Assembly: GCA_019239915.1 (NCBI GenBank)
Contig: JAFAZF010000075.1
Coordinates: 1-64,000 of the forward strand
Reading direction: 5' to 3'
Origin: Sphingomonadaceae bacterium
Lineage (GTDB): Bacteria > Pseudomonadota > Alphaproteobacteria > Sphingomonadales > Sphingomonadaceae
Length of the DNA stretch: 64,000 nucleotides
Part shown: piece after piece, positions 28,321-36,947 of the stretch
How the letters are laid out: every line of letters begins with the position of its first letter
Position numbering within the stretch: the stretch's first letter is position 1
Translations under genes and position numbers: made by a program
The notes under the pieces: model-generated
The model's database searches: none
Seen by the model: only the letters and a program-made list of their open reading frames with translations
Told to the model about the DNA's origin: nothing

Positions 28321-28333
28321 GCGTAGTGGTGCT

Positions 28334-29365
28334 TCAACCGGTGGCGAGCCGGCGGGCAATGCCCGCACGTCGGGCGAGCAGACCTGCCGCGCCGGCGAGG
28401 ACACCGAGCAGGACGGCGCCCGTTGCGGCGGGGTGCAGCACGGCGGATGTGTACAGGCTGTAGCTCCGAGCGGTTTCGACGCCCGATCGCTCGCGTCCGG
28501 CGTCGCTGCTATCGAACAGCGAATTGGCGCCGGTCTTGGGTCGCGAGCGGTCGATCACCAGCGAGACGAGCGACGGCGTGACGAGCTCGAGCAGACGCGG
28601 GAAATGCGTGCCGACCAGCACGTTCAGCCGACCGACGCCGCCGACCGTGATGTCGCGGCGGGGATGCTCGGCGGCATGGCAGATCGCCTCCGCGACGAGC
28701 TCCGGGGCGTAGACCGGCGGCGGCACGCGCGCCTCGCCCTGGCGCGCGCCATAGCCATGATTGGCGGCATGCTGCGCGATCGGCGTATCGATGCCCGAAG
28801 GCTTGACGATCGTGATCGCGATCGGAGCGCCATCCGCACGCAGTTCCAGGCGGAGCGTCTCGAGATAAGCACGCACCGCATGTTTGGAGGCGTCATAGGC
28901 GCCGATCACCGGGCTCGGCAGATCGGCACCGATCGAAGCGACGGTGATCAGCGCGCCGCCACTTCGCAGGTAGGGAATCGCCGTGAGGCAGCCGTTGACC
29001 ACGCCGAAATAGTTGGTTTCGAAGAGCCGCTCATGCTCGTCCGCCGGCGTATCGACCAGCTTGGCGTAGATCGCGACGCCGGCATTGTTCACCCAGCTGT
29101 CGATCCGGCCGAACCGCTCGACCGTCTCGGCGGCCGCACCTTCGAGCGCCGCGCGATCGGCGACGTCGGCGACGGCGAAGGCCGCTGCGCCTCCCGCTTC
29201 CTTGATCTCGTCGACGGCGTGGGCGAGCGCCTCGCGGTTGCGCGCGACGAGCATCACCTTGGCCCCTGCGGCCGCGGCGCGCTTGGCGGTGACGAGCCCG
29301 ATGCCCGAGCTCGCCCCGGTTATCACGATCACCTGGTCCCGCAGCGGTTTCAGTGGAATGCGCAT
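28334..29365 (-). CDS. Short-chain dehydrogenase with a C-terminal membrane segment
   Basis: A 343-residue SDR. TGASSGIGL is at about residues 16-24, NNAG near 94-97, and the catalytic Tyr and Lys in YDASKHA near 156-162. The Ser is in TVASIG. After the roughly 260-residue catalytic domain the protein continues with a linker and a hydrophobic Ala/Leu/Gly segment close to the C-terminus, suggesting membrane association. The substrate is unknown; proteins of this layout are commonly annotated only as SDR family oxidoreductases. The 3' end abuts the remnant gene on the other strand. Confidence 0.9.
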   Translation of the reverse strand: MRIPLKPLRDQVIVITGASSGIGLVTAKRAAAAGAKVMLVARNREALAHAVDEIKEAGGAAAFAVADVADRAALEGAAAETVERFGRIDSWVNNAGVAIYAKLVDTPADEHERLFETNYFGVVNGCLTAIPYLRSGGALITVASIGADLPSPVIGAYDASKHAVRAYLETLRLELRADGAPIAITIVKPSGIDTPIAQHAANHGYGARQGEARVPPPVYAPELVAEAICHAAEHPRRDITVGGVGRLNVLVGTHFPRLLELVTPSLVSLVIDRSRPKTGANSLFDSSDAGRERSGVETARSYSLYTSAVLHPAATGAVLLGVLAGAAGLLARRAGIARRLATG

Positions 29366-29723
29366 CAGCAGGTGGCCTGCGCGCGCTCGTTCCCTACGTG
29401 ATTCATGCTGCTGCTCCCTTTGATCGGACGCGCTGACAACTTTCGGCGGCGATAGTGGTTCACCGCTGCGGGAACCGATCGCAGCAGCGCCAATTCGCCC
29501 GGTGACGCCGAAAACGCGGCGCGGATCACCTGCGTTAATGACGCACGCCCTGGCCGATTTATTCCGAGTTTGGGCGGGGCGATCGGGGCGGCGTGGAGAT
29601 CGTGTGATGGCCAGCGCTATGACTGCTCATATCCCGATCCTGCAGCGAACGTTCGGCATCTTGCCTGCGAAGCGCACGCCAGCCTCACCGCCCGGCTCGA
29701 TAACAGATGCGAGAGGAACCCAA
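29366..29723. other. Intergenic stretch, nothing recognised
   Basis: About 360 bases between the divergent SDR gene and the small hypothetical gene. Open frames here lack ribosome sites and recognisable protein features. It presumably contains the two divergent promoters, but no convincing -35/-10 pair was identified. Confidence 0.5.
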
Positions 29724-29909
29724 ATGACGCTTGGCACGGCACGTCACGGATCGGAGCGGCCGGAGCAGTTCGACGACGGCGCGCGTATGCTGTCGCAACT
29801 GCTCTTTGAACCACCCTCCGATGCGGAGCTGCGGCGCGAGGAGATCGAACATCGCCGCAAGGTGCGCGACGCGCGGCCGAGCCAGCGCCTCGGAGGCGCC
29901 ACCGATTAG
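29724..29909 (+). CDS. Small acidic/charged hypothetical protein
   Basis: A 61-residue protein beginning MTLGTARHGSERPEQFDDGA, with a central amphipathic ARMLSQLLFEPPSDAELRRE and a basic tail. AGAGGA lies about 7 bases before the ATG. No family is recognised. It lies about 100 bases before the FUSC efflux operon on the same strand and could be a separate small gene. The ribosome site and compact composition are the only evidence. Confidence 0.4.
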   Translation: MTLGTARHGSERPEQFDDGARMLSQLLFEPPSDAELRREEIEHRRKVRDARPSQRLGGATD

Positions 29910-30014
29910 CGCCCGCGCCGAAGCACTGTCCCGCCGAAACCTTCGGGGGAGATGCTATTCCCGTCAGCCTGAGCTAAGCTTCGCGAACGATTGCACAACC
30001 ATCGGAGCGGCGAC

Positions 30015-32120
30015 TTGAACTTGGCCGCAAGCGCAGCGGACTCGCCGCCCCCCGCCCTGCCCCGCGTCTTTACGCTTCGGACATTCGCCGACCGGCTCGG
30101 TTTCGAACCGGCGCTGTTCTCGGCGAAATGTTTCGCGGCGGCCGTACTCGCCTACTGGCTCGCGCTGCGCATCGGCCTCACCAGACCCTATTGGGCGGTG
30201 ACGACTTCCTACATCGTCGCGCAGCCGCTCGCTGGTGCGGTGCTTTCCAAGGCAGTGTTCCGCGTCGCCGGCACCGTGCTGGGCGCGACCGCCGCCGTCG
30301 TCCTCGTGCCGGGCTTCGTCAACGAGCCCGCCGCGCTCAGCCTCGCACTCGCCTTGTGGCTCGGGCTTTGCCTCTACGTCTCGATGCTCGACCGGACGCC
30401 CCGCGCCTACGTCTTCCTGCTGGCGGGCTATACCGCGAGCATCATCGGCTTTCCCTCCGTGGAAAATCCCGGCGCGATCTTCAACGTCGCGATCGTGCGC
30501 GTCCAGGAGATCGTGCTCGGCATTCTCTGCGGCAGCCTGATCCATGGCACGATCCTGCCGCGCACCGTTTCCAACCAGCTGCTGAGCCGCATCGACAAGA
30601 TGATCGACGACGCCGAGCGCTGGTCGCGTCAGTCGCTCGCCGGGACCGGTGGCGAGCCGCTCGCGCGCGAGCGGCGCCGGCTGGCGGTCGATCTGGGCGA
30701 GCTCCACATCCTTTCGACGCATCTGCCGTTCGATACCGCGCGCTTCGTGCCGCGGGTCCGTTCCGTGCGCGCGCTGCAGGATGCCGTGTCGATGCTGCTG
30801 CCGCTGGCGAGCGCGGTCGAGGATCGCCGGCTTCAGCTCGAGCGGCTTCCGGGCGGATTGGACGCCGATCTCCAAATCCTGCTCGCGCGGACGAGCGACT
30901 GGCTGGCGTCTTCACTGGAAATGGCGGAGTGTCATGCGACGGGCGAAGCGCTGATCGCGCAGTCGCGCGCGCTCGAACCGGCGATTGGCCCCGCTTCGGG
31001 ATGGGGAGAGGCGCTGCGCTTGAGTCTGCTCGCCCGCCTCGCCGAGCTGATCGTGGCGCACCTCGACATTCGGGACCTCCGCGAACAGATCAAGACGCCC
31101 ATTGCGCGCGCGCTATCCGATCGCGTGCGGCTGCTGCTCCAGCAGGGGCGCAGCCGCGTGCTGCACCGCGATCGCGGCATAGCGCTCCGCTCGGCGCTCG
31201 GGACGATCGCGACGGTGGTGCTCGGCTGCGGATTCTGGATCGGGAGCGGCTGGCCGGATGGCGCGGGCGCGGTGCTGATCGCCGGCGTTTGCTGCGCGCT
31301 GTTCGGCAGTTCGGACGATCCCGCGCCCGCCGTGTTCCAGTTCCTGTGGGGGTCGGTAATCGGCATCGCCATCGCGGCTGTCTATGCCTATGCGATCATG
31401 CCGCAGCTCACTGCTTTCCCTGTGCTGATCGCCGCGCTGGCGCCGACGATGCTCGTGCTCGGCGCGTTGCTGGCGCGGCCCGGCACGCAGTTCGTGACGC
31501 TGGGTGCGGTGCTCGGCGTGCTCAACAGCGTCGGGCTCGCAGATCGCTACACGCCCGGCTTCCAGAGCTTCGTCAACGGCTCGCTCGCGCAGATCGCCGG
31601 GACGCTTTTCGCCGCCGTCACGGTCGGCCTGTTCCAGACCGTCGGCGCCGAGCGCGCCGCCGAGCGGCTGATCCGCGCAGGCTGGCGCGATCTCGCGCGG
31701 CGCAGCAATCTGCCCGGCCCGCCCGACGCGATCGGCTGGACCAGCCGCATGCTCGATCGCATCGGATTGCTCGCGCCACGCCTGGCGCTGCGCGGCGAGG
31801 ATCCCGGCAAACCGCTGCTCGACTCGCTCGTCGATCTGCGCACCGGTCTCGCCGTCGCCGAGTTGAGGACGTTGCGGCTGGCGGGCGGCACACCGCTCGT
31901 CACGCCCGTGCTGAAGGCGGTCGGCCGCTTTTACGGATCGCTCGACGTCCGCGCGCCGGAGGCGCCTCCGGCCGCGCTTCTCCTGTGCATCGATCGGGCG
32001 ATGCACGATACGGCCTGCGATGCCGATCCCGAGCGCCGTCGTGCCGGCATCGTCGCGCTCGTCAGCTTGCGCCGCAACCTGTTCCCAGACGCGCCCGCGC
32101 TCGAAATGGCACAGCCATGA
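30015..32120 (+). CDS. FUSC/AaeB-family aromatic acid exporter, membrane subunit
   Basis: A 701-residue inner-membrane protein with two hydrophobic blocks (about residues 40-170 and 395-550) separated by a helical cytoplasmic region, the FUSC/AaeB layout. RPYWAVTTSYIVAQP is the family signature at the start of the first block. TTG at 30015 is chosen because GGAG lies 7 bases upstream; another TTG at 29991 is in frame. It overlaps the DUF1656 gene by ATGA. With the adaptor and outer-membrane factor it should export aromatic carboxylates, as AaeAB does with p-hydroxybenzoate; the substrate here is inferred. Confidence 0.9.
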   Translation: MNLAASAADSPPPALPRVFTLRTFADRLGFEPALFSAKCFAAAVLAYWLALRIGLTRPYWAVTTSYIVAQPLAGAVLSKAVFRVAGTVLGATAAVVLVPGFVNEPAALSLALALWLGLCLYVSMLDRTPRAYVFLLAGYTASIIGFPSVENPGAIFNVAIVRVQEIVLGILCGSLIHGTILPRTVSNQLLSRIDKMIDDAERWSRQSLAGTGGEPLARERRRLAVDLGELHILSTHLPFDTARFVPRVRSVRALQDAVSMLLPLASAVEDRRLQLERLPGGLDADLQILLARTSDWLASSLEMAECHATGEALIAQSRALEPAIGPASGWGEALRLSLLARLAELIVAHLDIRDLREQIKTPIARALSDRVRLLLQQGRSRVLHRDRGIALRSALGTIATVVLGCGFWIGSGWPDGAGAVLIAGVCCALFGSSDDPAPAVFQFLWGSVIGIAIAAVYAYAIMPQLTAFPVLIAALAPTMLVLGALLARPGTQFVTLGAVLGVLNSVGLADRYTPGFQSFVNGSLAQIAGTLFAAVTVGLFQTVGAERAAERLIRAGWRDLARRSNLPGPPDAIGWTSRMLDRIGLLAPRLALRGEDPGKPLLDSLVDLRTGLAVAELRTLRLAGGTPLVTPVLKAVGRFYGSLDVRAPEAPPAALLLCIDRAMHDTACDADPERRRAGIVALVSLRRNLFPDAPALEMAQP

Positions 32121-32332
32121 TCGGCGAAATCTCGATCGGCGGCGTCTATATGCCTTCGCTGCTGCTGCTCGGCGTGGTGGCGCTGCTGCTGACCGGTATC
32201 GCCGCACGCCTGCTGAACCTGATCGGAGCCTATCGCCTCGTGTTCTACCGTCCGCTCGCCGATGTCGCGCTGTTCGTGCTGATCCTCGGCGCGCTGGTGT
32301 GGTGTTCGGCGCCGCACGGGAGCCCGGCGTGA
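32117..32332 (+). CDS. DUF1656 small membrane protein (AaeX-like)
   Basis: A 71-residue protein with two transmembrane helices (PSLLLLGVVALLLTGIAARL and DVALFVLILGALVW) and the conserved YRLVFYRPLADVALF segment between them. This is the DUF1656/AaeX family nearly always found between a FUSC permease and its HlyD adaptor. Its ATG overlaps the permease stop, and its stop overlaps the next GTG. Role unproven, probably a pump accessory subunit. Confidence 0.9.
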   Translation: MIGEISIGGVYMPSLLLLGVVALLLTGIAARLLNLIGAYRLVFYRPLADVALFVLILGALVWCSAPHGSPA

Positions 32333-33204
32333 GGCCGCTGCCCGCCGCCTTGCTGCGTTTCGCGATCACGGCGCTGCTCGTCGTTCTGGCGATCATCGTC
32401 ACGGTTTGGTTGTGGCATCGCTACGAGCGCGATCCGTGGACGCGCGACGGCCATGTCCGCGCCGACGTGGTCCGCGTGACGCCGGACGTCGCCGGCCTCG
32501 TCACGGCGGTCGCGATCCACGACAACCAGCAGGTCAAGCCTGGCGACCTGCTCTTCGTCGTCGATCGCCCGCGCTATGCGCTCGCGCTGGAGCAGGCCAA
32601 CGCGCAGATCTCGAGCGCGCGGGCGACGCTGCTCCTGGCCAAGCGCGAGGCGAAGCGCGACGTCGCGCTCGGCGATCTCGTCGCCGCCGAGACGCACGAG
32701 CAGAACCTCGCGCGCGTCGCCACCGCGAAGGCGGCGCTCGCGCAGGCGGTCAGCAGCCGCGATGCGGCCGCGCTCAATCTCCAGCGGACGGCGGTGCACG
32801 CCACCGTCAACGGCATCGTCACCAATCTCGATCTTCATCCCGGTGACTATGTCGCCGCGGGCCAGCAGGCACTGGCGCTGCTCGACACCGATTCGTTGCG
32901 CGTCGAAGGCTATTTCGAGGAGACCAAGCTCGGCCGCATCCGCGTTGGCGCGCGGGCCGCGGTGCGGCTGATGGGCGATCCACGAACGCTCGAGGGTCAT
33001 GTCGACAGCATTACCGCCGGCATCAGCGACACCGAACGCAGCAATGCCGGCAATCTGCTGCCCGACGTCAACCCGACCTTCACTTGGGTGCGGCTCGCCC
33101 AGCGCATCCCGGTGCGCGTCAAGCTCGACCACGTGCCCGCCGACGTGCGGCTGATCGCCGGCCGCACCGCTACCATCTCGATCCTGCCGAGCGACATAGG
33201 GTGA
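32329..33204 (+). CDS. HlyD-family periplasmic adaptor (AaeA/EmrA-like)
   Basis: A 291-residue membrane fusion protein. It has an N-terminal anchor (LLRFAITALLVVLAIIVTVWL), a lipoyl half-motif VTPDVAGLVTAVAIHDNQQV, a coiled-coil hairpin (about residues 85-155), the second lipoyl half VNGIVTNLDLHPGDYVAAG, and a beta-barrel domain. It links the FUSC permease to the outer-membrane lipoprotein encoded next. GTG at 32329 overlaps the preceding stop (GTGA). The length fits the compact AaeA type. Confidence 0.93.
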   Translation: MRPLPAALLRFAITALLVVLAIIVTVWLWHRYERDPWTRDGHVRADVVRVTPDVAGLVTAVAIHDNQQVKPGDLLFVVDRPRYALALEQANAQISSARATLLLAKREAKRDVALGDLVAAETHEQNLARVATAKAALAQAVSSRDAAALNLQRTAVHATVNGIVTNLDLHPGDYVAAGQQALALLDTDSLRVEGYFEETKLGRIRVGARAAVRLMGDPRTLEGHVDSITAGISDTERSNAGNLLPDVNPTFTWVRLAQRIPVRVKLDHVPADVRLIAGRTATISILPSDIG

Positions 33205-34604
33205 CCCGGCTTCGCGTCGGCGGCCCGCTGCTCGCACTCGCTGCGGCGGCATGCACCGCCGGACCTGACTATCACGTTCCCGAAAAGGCGGTCGCGCGCG
33301 CTCGCCACGCTCGGCAGCGCTTCGATGCCGGCAACGAACCCGCATTTGCACAGGCGCCGCTGCCGGATCGCTGGTGGCATCTCTACGAGGATCCACGTCT
33401 CGACGGTTATGTCGGCGAGGCGATCGCTGCCAATGCGGATCTGCGCGCGGCCGATGCCAATCTCCGCCGGGCGAGCGCGGTGGTGCGCGAGGCGGAAACG
33501 GCGCGCACCATCCAGACGACGATCAGCGGCGGCGCGATCGCCGCGCAGGCCGGCAACTTCAACTTTCCGACCGTCGCCGGCACCAGCTATTCGCTCGGTT
33601 TCAGCCTCGCCTATCCGCTTGATCTCGCCGGCGGCATCCGGCGCGGCATCGAGGCGGCCCGCGCCAATGCCGAGGCAAGCGTCGCCGCGCGCGATCAGGT
33701 GCGCGTCGTGGTCGCCGCGGGCGTGACGCGCAGCTACGCCGCCGCCTGCTCCGCCAATGCGACGCTCGCCGCGACGAACGCGGTGCTGGCGCTGCTCCGG
33801 CAGACGCTGACCGCCACGCGCCGGCTGCAGCAGGGCGGCCGCGGCACCGCGTTCGATGTCACGCGCGCGCAGGCCGCCGTCGAGCAGAGCGAGGCGACAA
33901 TCCCGGCGATCATCGCCGCCCGCCAAGCCTCGCTCTACGAGCTCGCCGCGCTGATGGGCCGCGTGCCAGCCGACTATCCGCGCGAGGTGGCGAGCTGCGC
34001 GCACGCGCCGCTGCTTCGCGTGGCGCTGCCGATCGGCGACGGCGCGGCGCTCATCCGGCGGCGGCCGGACATCCGCGAGGCGGAGCGCGCGCTCGCCGCC
34101 GCCACGGCGCAGATCGGGGTCGAAACCGCGCAGCTCTATCCGCAGGTGAGCCTCGGCGGATCGGCCGGCGTCGCCGGGCCGTTCAGCACCTTCACCTCGG
34201 GCACGAGCTTTGGCGGTTCGATCGGACCGCTGGTGAGTTGGAGCTTTCCGAACCGCGCTGCCGTGCGCGCTCGCATCGCCGAAGCCGGCGCCGCGGCGGA
34301 TGCGGCTGCGGCGCAGTTCGACTCGACGGTGCTGGATGCGCTTCGCCAGACCGAGACGGCACTCTCCGCCTATGCGCGCGAGCTCGACCGCGATCGTGCG
34401 CTCGATGCCGCCCGCAACAGCGCCGCGCGCGCCGCCGATCAGGCCGGCCGCCTCTATCGCTTCGGCCGGACCGACTTCCTCTCGCTGCTGACGGCGCAGG
34501 CGAACCTCGCCGCGGCGGAAGCGACGCTCGCGCAATCCCGCGCCACGCTGATCGACCGCCAGATCGACGTCTTCCTGGCGCTCGGCGGCGGCTGGGAACG
34601 CTGA
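33201..34604 (+). CDS. Outer-membrane efflux lipoprotein (NodT family)
   Basis: A 467-residue TolC-like channel. The signal peptide ends in the lipobox AAAC (GPLLALAAAAC), then TAGPDYHVP, the typical start of mature NodT proteins. Two OEP repeats follow, with ALIRRRPDIREAERAL marking the second. No low-complexity insert is present, unlike the homologue near 7 kb. GTG at 33201 overlaps the adaptor stop (GTGA). Last gene of the four-gene FUSC operon, followed by a strong hairpin. Confidence 0.94.
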   Translation: MTRLRVGGPLLALAAAACTAGPDYHVPEKAVARARHARQRFDAGNEPAFAQAPLPDRWWHLYEDPRLDGYVGEAIAANADLRAADANLRRASAVVREAETARTIQTTISGGAIAAQAGNFNFPTVAGTSYSLGFSLAYPLDLAGGIRRGIEAARANAEASVAARDQVRVVVAAGVTRSYAAACSANATLAATNAVLALLRQTLTATRRLQQGGRGTAFDVTRAQAAVEQSEATIPAIIAARQASLYELAALMGRVPADYPREVASCAHAPLLRVALPIGDGAALIRRRPDIREAERALAAATAQIGVETAQLYPQVSLGGSAGVAGPFSTFTSGTSFGGSIGPLVSWSFPNRAAVRARIAEAGAAADAAAAQFDSTVLDALRQTETALSAYARELDRDRALDAARNSAARAADQAGRLYRFGRTDFLSLLTAQANLAAAEATLAQSRATLIDRQIDVFLALGGGWER

Positions 34605-34624
34605 GGCTGAGACATCATGCGACG

Positions 34625-34656
34625 GAGGGGCTCGGCGCCGTGACGCCGAACCCCTC
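34625..34656. terminator. Bidirectional terminator hairpin
   Basis: GAGGGGCTCGGCG and CGCCGAACCCCTC pair with one mismatch around a 6-base loop. It lies between the 3' ends of the plus-strand efflux operon and the minus-strand Asn/Ser-rich protein gene, serving both. No clear T-run, so it may act only as a 3'-end stabiliser. Confidence 0.6.
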
Positions 34657-34683
34657 GCCGAGGGTGCTGTCGGGTTGGGGAAT

Positions 34684-35124
34684 TTAGCGGCTCGACGAAC
34701 CACTGTTGCTGTTCGAACGCGCGTTGCTGTTGGTGTTGCCGTGGTTGTAGTTGGTCGAGCTCCCGCCGAGCGTAGCGCCCTGGAAGGCGAGCGGCAGGCT
34801 CAGCGAGCCCGAATTGTGGTTGTTGCGATTGCTGTTGTTGCTGCTGCCGTTGCTGTTCGTGCCGCTCGACGCGTTCGAGTTGCCCGAATTGTTCGAGCTC
34901 GAATAGGCTACGTGCGGATCGGCGCTGATGCCGCCGATGGTAGTGTCGTTGCGATTTGTGTTGAAGCCTGTTTGCGCGCTGTTGCCGTTGTTCGAGGCCG
35001 AGTTCGTGTTGTTCGACGAGCCGCCGCCGCCACTGCCACCGAGCAGGTTGCCCGCCGACTGGGCGAGCGCCGGTGATGCGCCGATCGCCGTGACCGCGGC
35101 GAGCGTCAGAATCATCTTACGCAT
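34684..35124 (-). CDS. Secreted Asn/Ser/Gly-rich low-complexity protein
   Basis: A 146-residue protein with a clear signal peptide (MRKMILTLAAVTAIGASPALAQ). The mature part is dominated by Asn, Ser, Gly and Thr with repeats such as SNNTNSASNN and NSNSNSG-like runs, and lacks Cys. This composition is seen in surface or amyloid-prone proteins, but no family is recognised. It follows the TpsB transporter and lipoprotein on the same strand after a 163-base AT-rich gap, so it may be their substrate or an independent surface protein. Confidence 0.75.
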   Translation of the reverse strand: MRKMILTLAAVTAIGASPALAQSAGNLLGGSGGGGSSNNTNSASNNGNSAQTGFNTNRNDTTIGGISADPHVAYSSSNNSGNSNASSGTNSNGSSNNSNRNNHNSGSLSLPLAFQGATLGGSSTNYNHGNTNSNARSNSNSGSSSR

Positions 35125-35287
35125 GATGTAACCTTCCCTTGAATAGAAGTCTTTAACCGGCGTCGCTAATCAACGATTGACTTGCGCACCGTGTTATTAA
35201 AACCAACCTGTTAGTTCAGTGTTCCTTAAATATTTTCGTTACATAGGCGGATTACTTTAGATTAGGTACCATCATCTACGTTGATGC
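35125..35287. other. AT-rich intergenic region before the Asn/Ser-rich protein gene
   Basis: This 163-base gap has markedly lower GC than its surroundings, with runs such as CTTAAATATTTTCG and GTTATTAAAACC. It separates the end of the TpsB gene from the secreted protein gene. It probably contains that gene's own promoter, but no convincing -35/-10 pair can be assigned. Confidence 0.45.
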
Positions 35288-36943
35288 TTAGAGGATCGTT
35301 CGGATCGAGAAGAGAGCGCGCCATTTCTCGCGATCCTCGTAGAAAACGGGATTGGTCAGCCCGCGGCTCGCTTCGATCTGCACCACGGCGCGCTTCACCA
35401 CGTGAAGGCGTATGCCGCCGCCAACCGATTGGATGTGGCTTTGAAAGCCCGCGAAGCCGAAGCGGCTGCGATACCAGATCTTGCCGCCGTCGCCGAAGGC
35501 GTAGAGCTCGGAGCCGTCGACCAGCTTGGGCAATCCTCGCGGCCGCCAAGCCAGTTCGCCGGAGCCTGCGAAGCCATAGTCGCCGGCGATGATCGCGGCC
35601 TCGTACGCCCGCCCGAACTCATCGCCGCCGAGCGCGATCTGTTCGGATGCCGGCAGCCTGTCGGGCGTGAGCTGACCGAAGCCGCTCACGCGCAGGACGA
35701 AGGTCTTGCCGATCTGCTGCGCGTCGGAGCCCTTGAGGTTGACCTTGCGGAAGCGCTGGTCCGATTGGCCGGCGAGCACGCGTGCACCCAGCACATCGAG
35801 GCCGAAGCTCGCCGTGCCGCTGAGCGACAGCTCGTTGCGCGCCGCGGTGTAGCTGTAGGAAGCCGCGAGCCGTGTCGCCCGGATGCGATCGTCGGAAAGC
35901 GTGAAGCCGAGCAGCGCATTGTCGACGTCGATCCCGTCGAGACCGAGCGTCAGATAGAGGTTGCGCTTGTAGCTGCGGATCAGCGGACGGCTGAGCTGGA
36001 GCCCGAAAGCCGTCGCGCTGCCCTTGAGCGGAAAGGCCGCGGGCCGGGTACGCAGATGCGAGACGTCGAGCGAGAGCGTGGTGCCATCGGTGTCGAGCGG
36101 GGTGCTGTAGCCGAGAGCGTAATATTGAAAGCGATCGACATGCGTCGGCAGCACGAGCGTGCCGCGAAGCTGATCGCCGCCTCCGAGCACGCCGTTGACG
36201 TACGCATCGGCCTGCACCTGCGTGCGCCCCAGGAACGCCGTTCCGCGATCGCTGATTCCGAGCGAAAGCTGCACCGGCTTCTCGTGCGCGGTGACGACGA
36301 GCTTGACCGCGCCCTGATCATGGCCGCGCTCGAAACTCAGATCGGGAAAGAAGCCCGGCAGATCGCGAATGAGCGAGACCACGCGCTGCAGCGTCGAGGT
36401 GTGCAGCGGCCGCTCCTGTTCGATCCGCCGCAAATAGCTGCGCAGCAACGCAAGCCGCCGGTGCCGAAGCTTTCCCCGCACCTCGACGCTCTCGATATAG
36501 CCTTCGACCGCTACCAGCCGGAGTATGCCGCCGGCGAAATCCTGCTGCGGCACGAGCACCTCATAGAGAGCGACGTCGCTCTTGCCATAAGCGCTGGCGA
36601 CCGCATCGGTGATGTCGGTCAATGTCTTGTTGTCGATCGTGCGCCCTACGAACGGAGCATAGGCCGCTTCGACTTGCGGCGGCGGCAGGGTCGCCCCAGC
36701 CACGCTGGCGCCGCGCAACTGAAAGGGTGCGATCGGCGCGTTCGGATTGCGCGCGATGAAGTTGGTGGGCGTCGGTCCGCCCCGGCTCGGTGCGCGCATC
36801 GGGTTCTGGTCAGGGCGGTTGGCGGGAACGCCTTCTACGCTGGTCTGCGCACAGGCCATGCCGGCAGGCAGGAGTGCCGCTGCCGGCCACAATAGACACC
36901 GGGTGGTCGCGGCGAGGCGGCGCCGCGGATCGCGATCGATCAT
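35288..36943 (-). CDS. ShlB/FhaC-type two-partner secretion transporter (TpsB)
   Basis: A 551-residue outer-membrane protein of the Omp85/TpsB family. After a signal peptide (LLWPAAALLPAGMACAQ) comes a Pro-rich linker, a POTRA-like region (about residues 75-230, with VAVEGYIESVEVRGKL), then a C-terminal 16-stranded-barrel-like half with alternating strands, ending in ALFSIRTIL. TpsB proteins export one large TpsA exoprotein, but no filamentous haemagglutinin-like gene is within the window. ATG at 36943 lies 4 bases after the lipoprotein stop; the upstream extension is implausible. Transport activity is inferred from the family. Confidence 0.88.
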   Translation of the reverse strand: MIDRDPRRRLAATTRCLLWPAAALLPAGMACAQTSVEGVPANRPDQNPMRAPSRGGPTPTNFIARNPNAPIAPFQLRGASVAGATLPPPQVEAAYAPFVGRTIDNKTLTDITDAVASAYGKSDVALYEVLVPQQDFAGGILRLVAVEGYIESVEVRGKLRHRRLALLRSYLRRIEQERPLHTSTLQRVVSLIRDLPGFFPDLSFERGHDQGAVKLVVTAHEKPVQLSLGISDRGTAFLGRTQVQADAYVNGVLGGGDQLRGTLVLPTHVDRFQYYALGYSTPLDTDGTTLSLDVSHLRTRPAAFPLKGSATAFGLQLSRPLIRSYKRNLYLTLGLDGIDVDNALLGFTLSDDRIRATRLAASYSYTAARNELSLSGTASFGLDVLGARVLAGQSDQRFRKVNLKGSDAQQIGKTFVLRVSGFGQLTPDRLPASEQIALGGDEFGRAYEAAIIAGDYGFAGSGELAWRPRGLPKLVDGSELYAFGDGGKIWYRSRFGFAGFQSHIQSVGGGIRLHVVKRAVVQIEASRGLTNPVFYEDREKWRALFSIRTIL

Positions 36944-36947
36944 CCGT

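Noticed and set aside
30128..32116. Long overlapping second frame through the FUSC gene
   Set aside because: Only its last 71 codons (from 32117) are the DUF1656 gene; the rest is Arg/Ala-rich antiphase translation.
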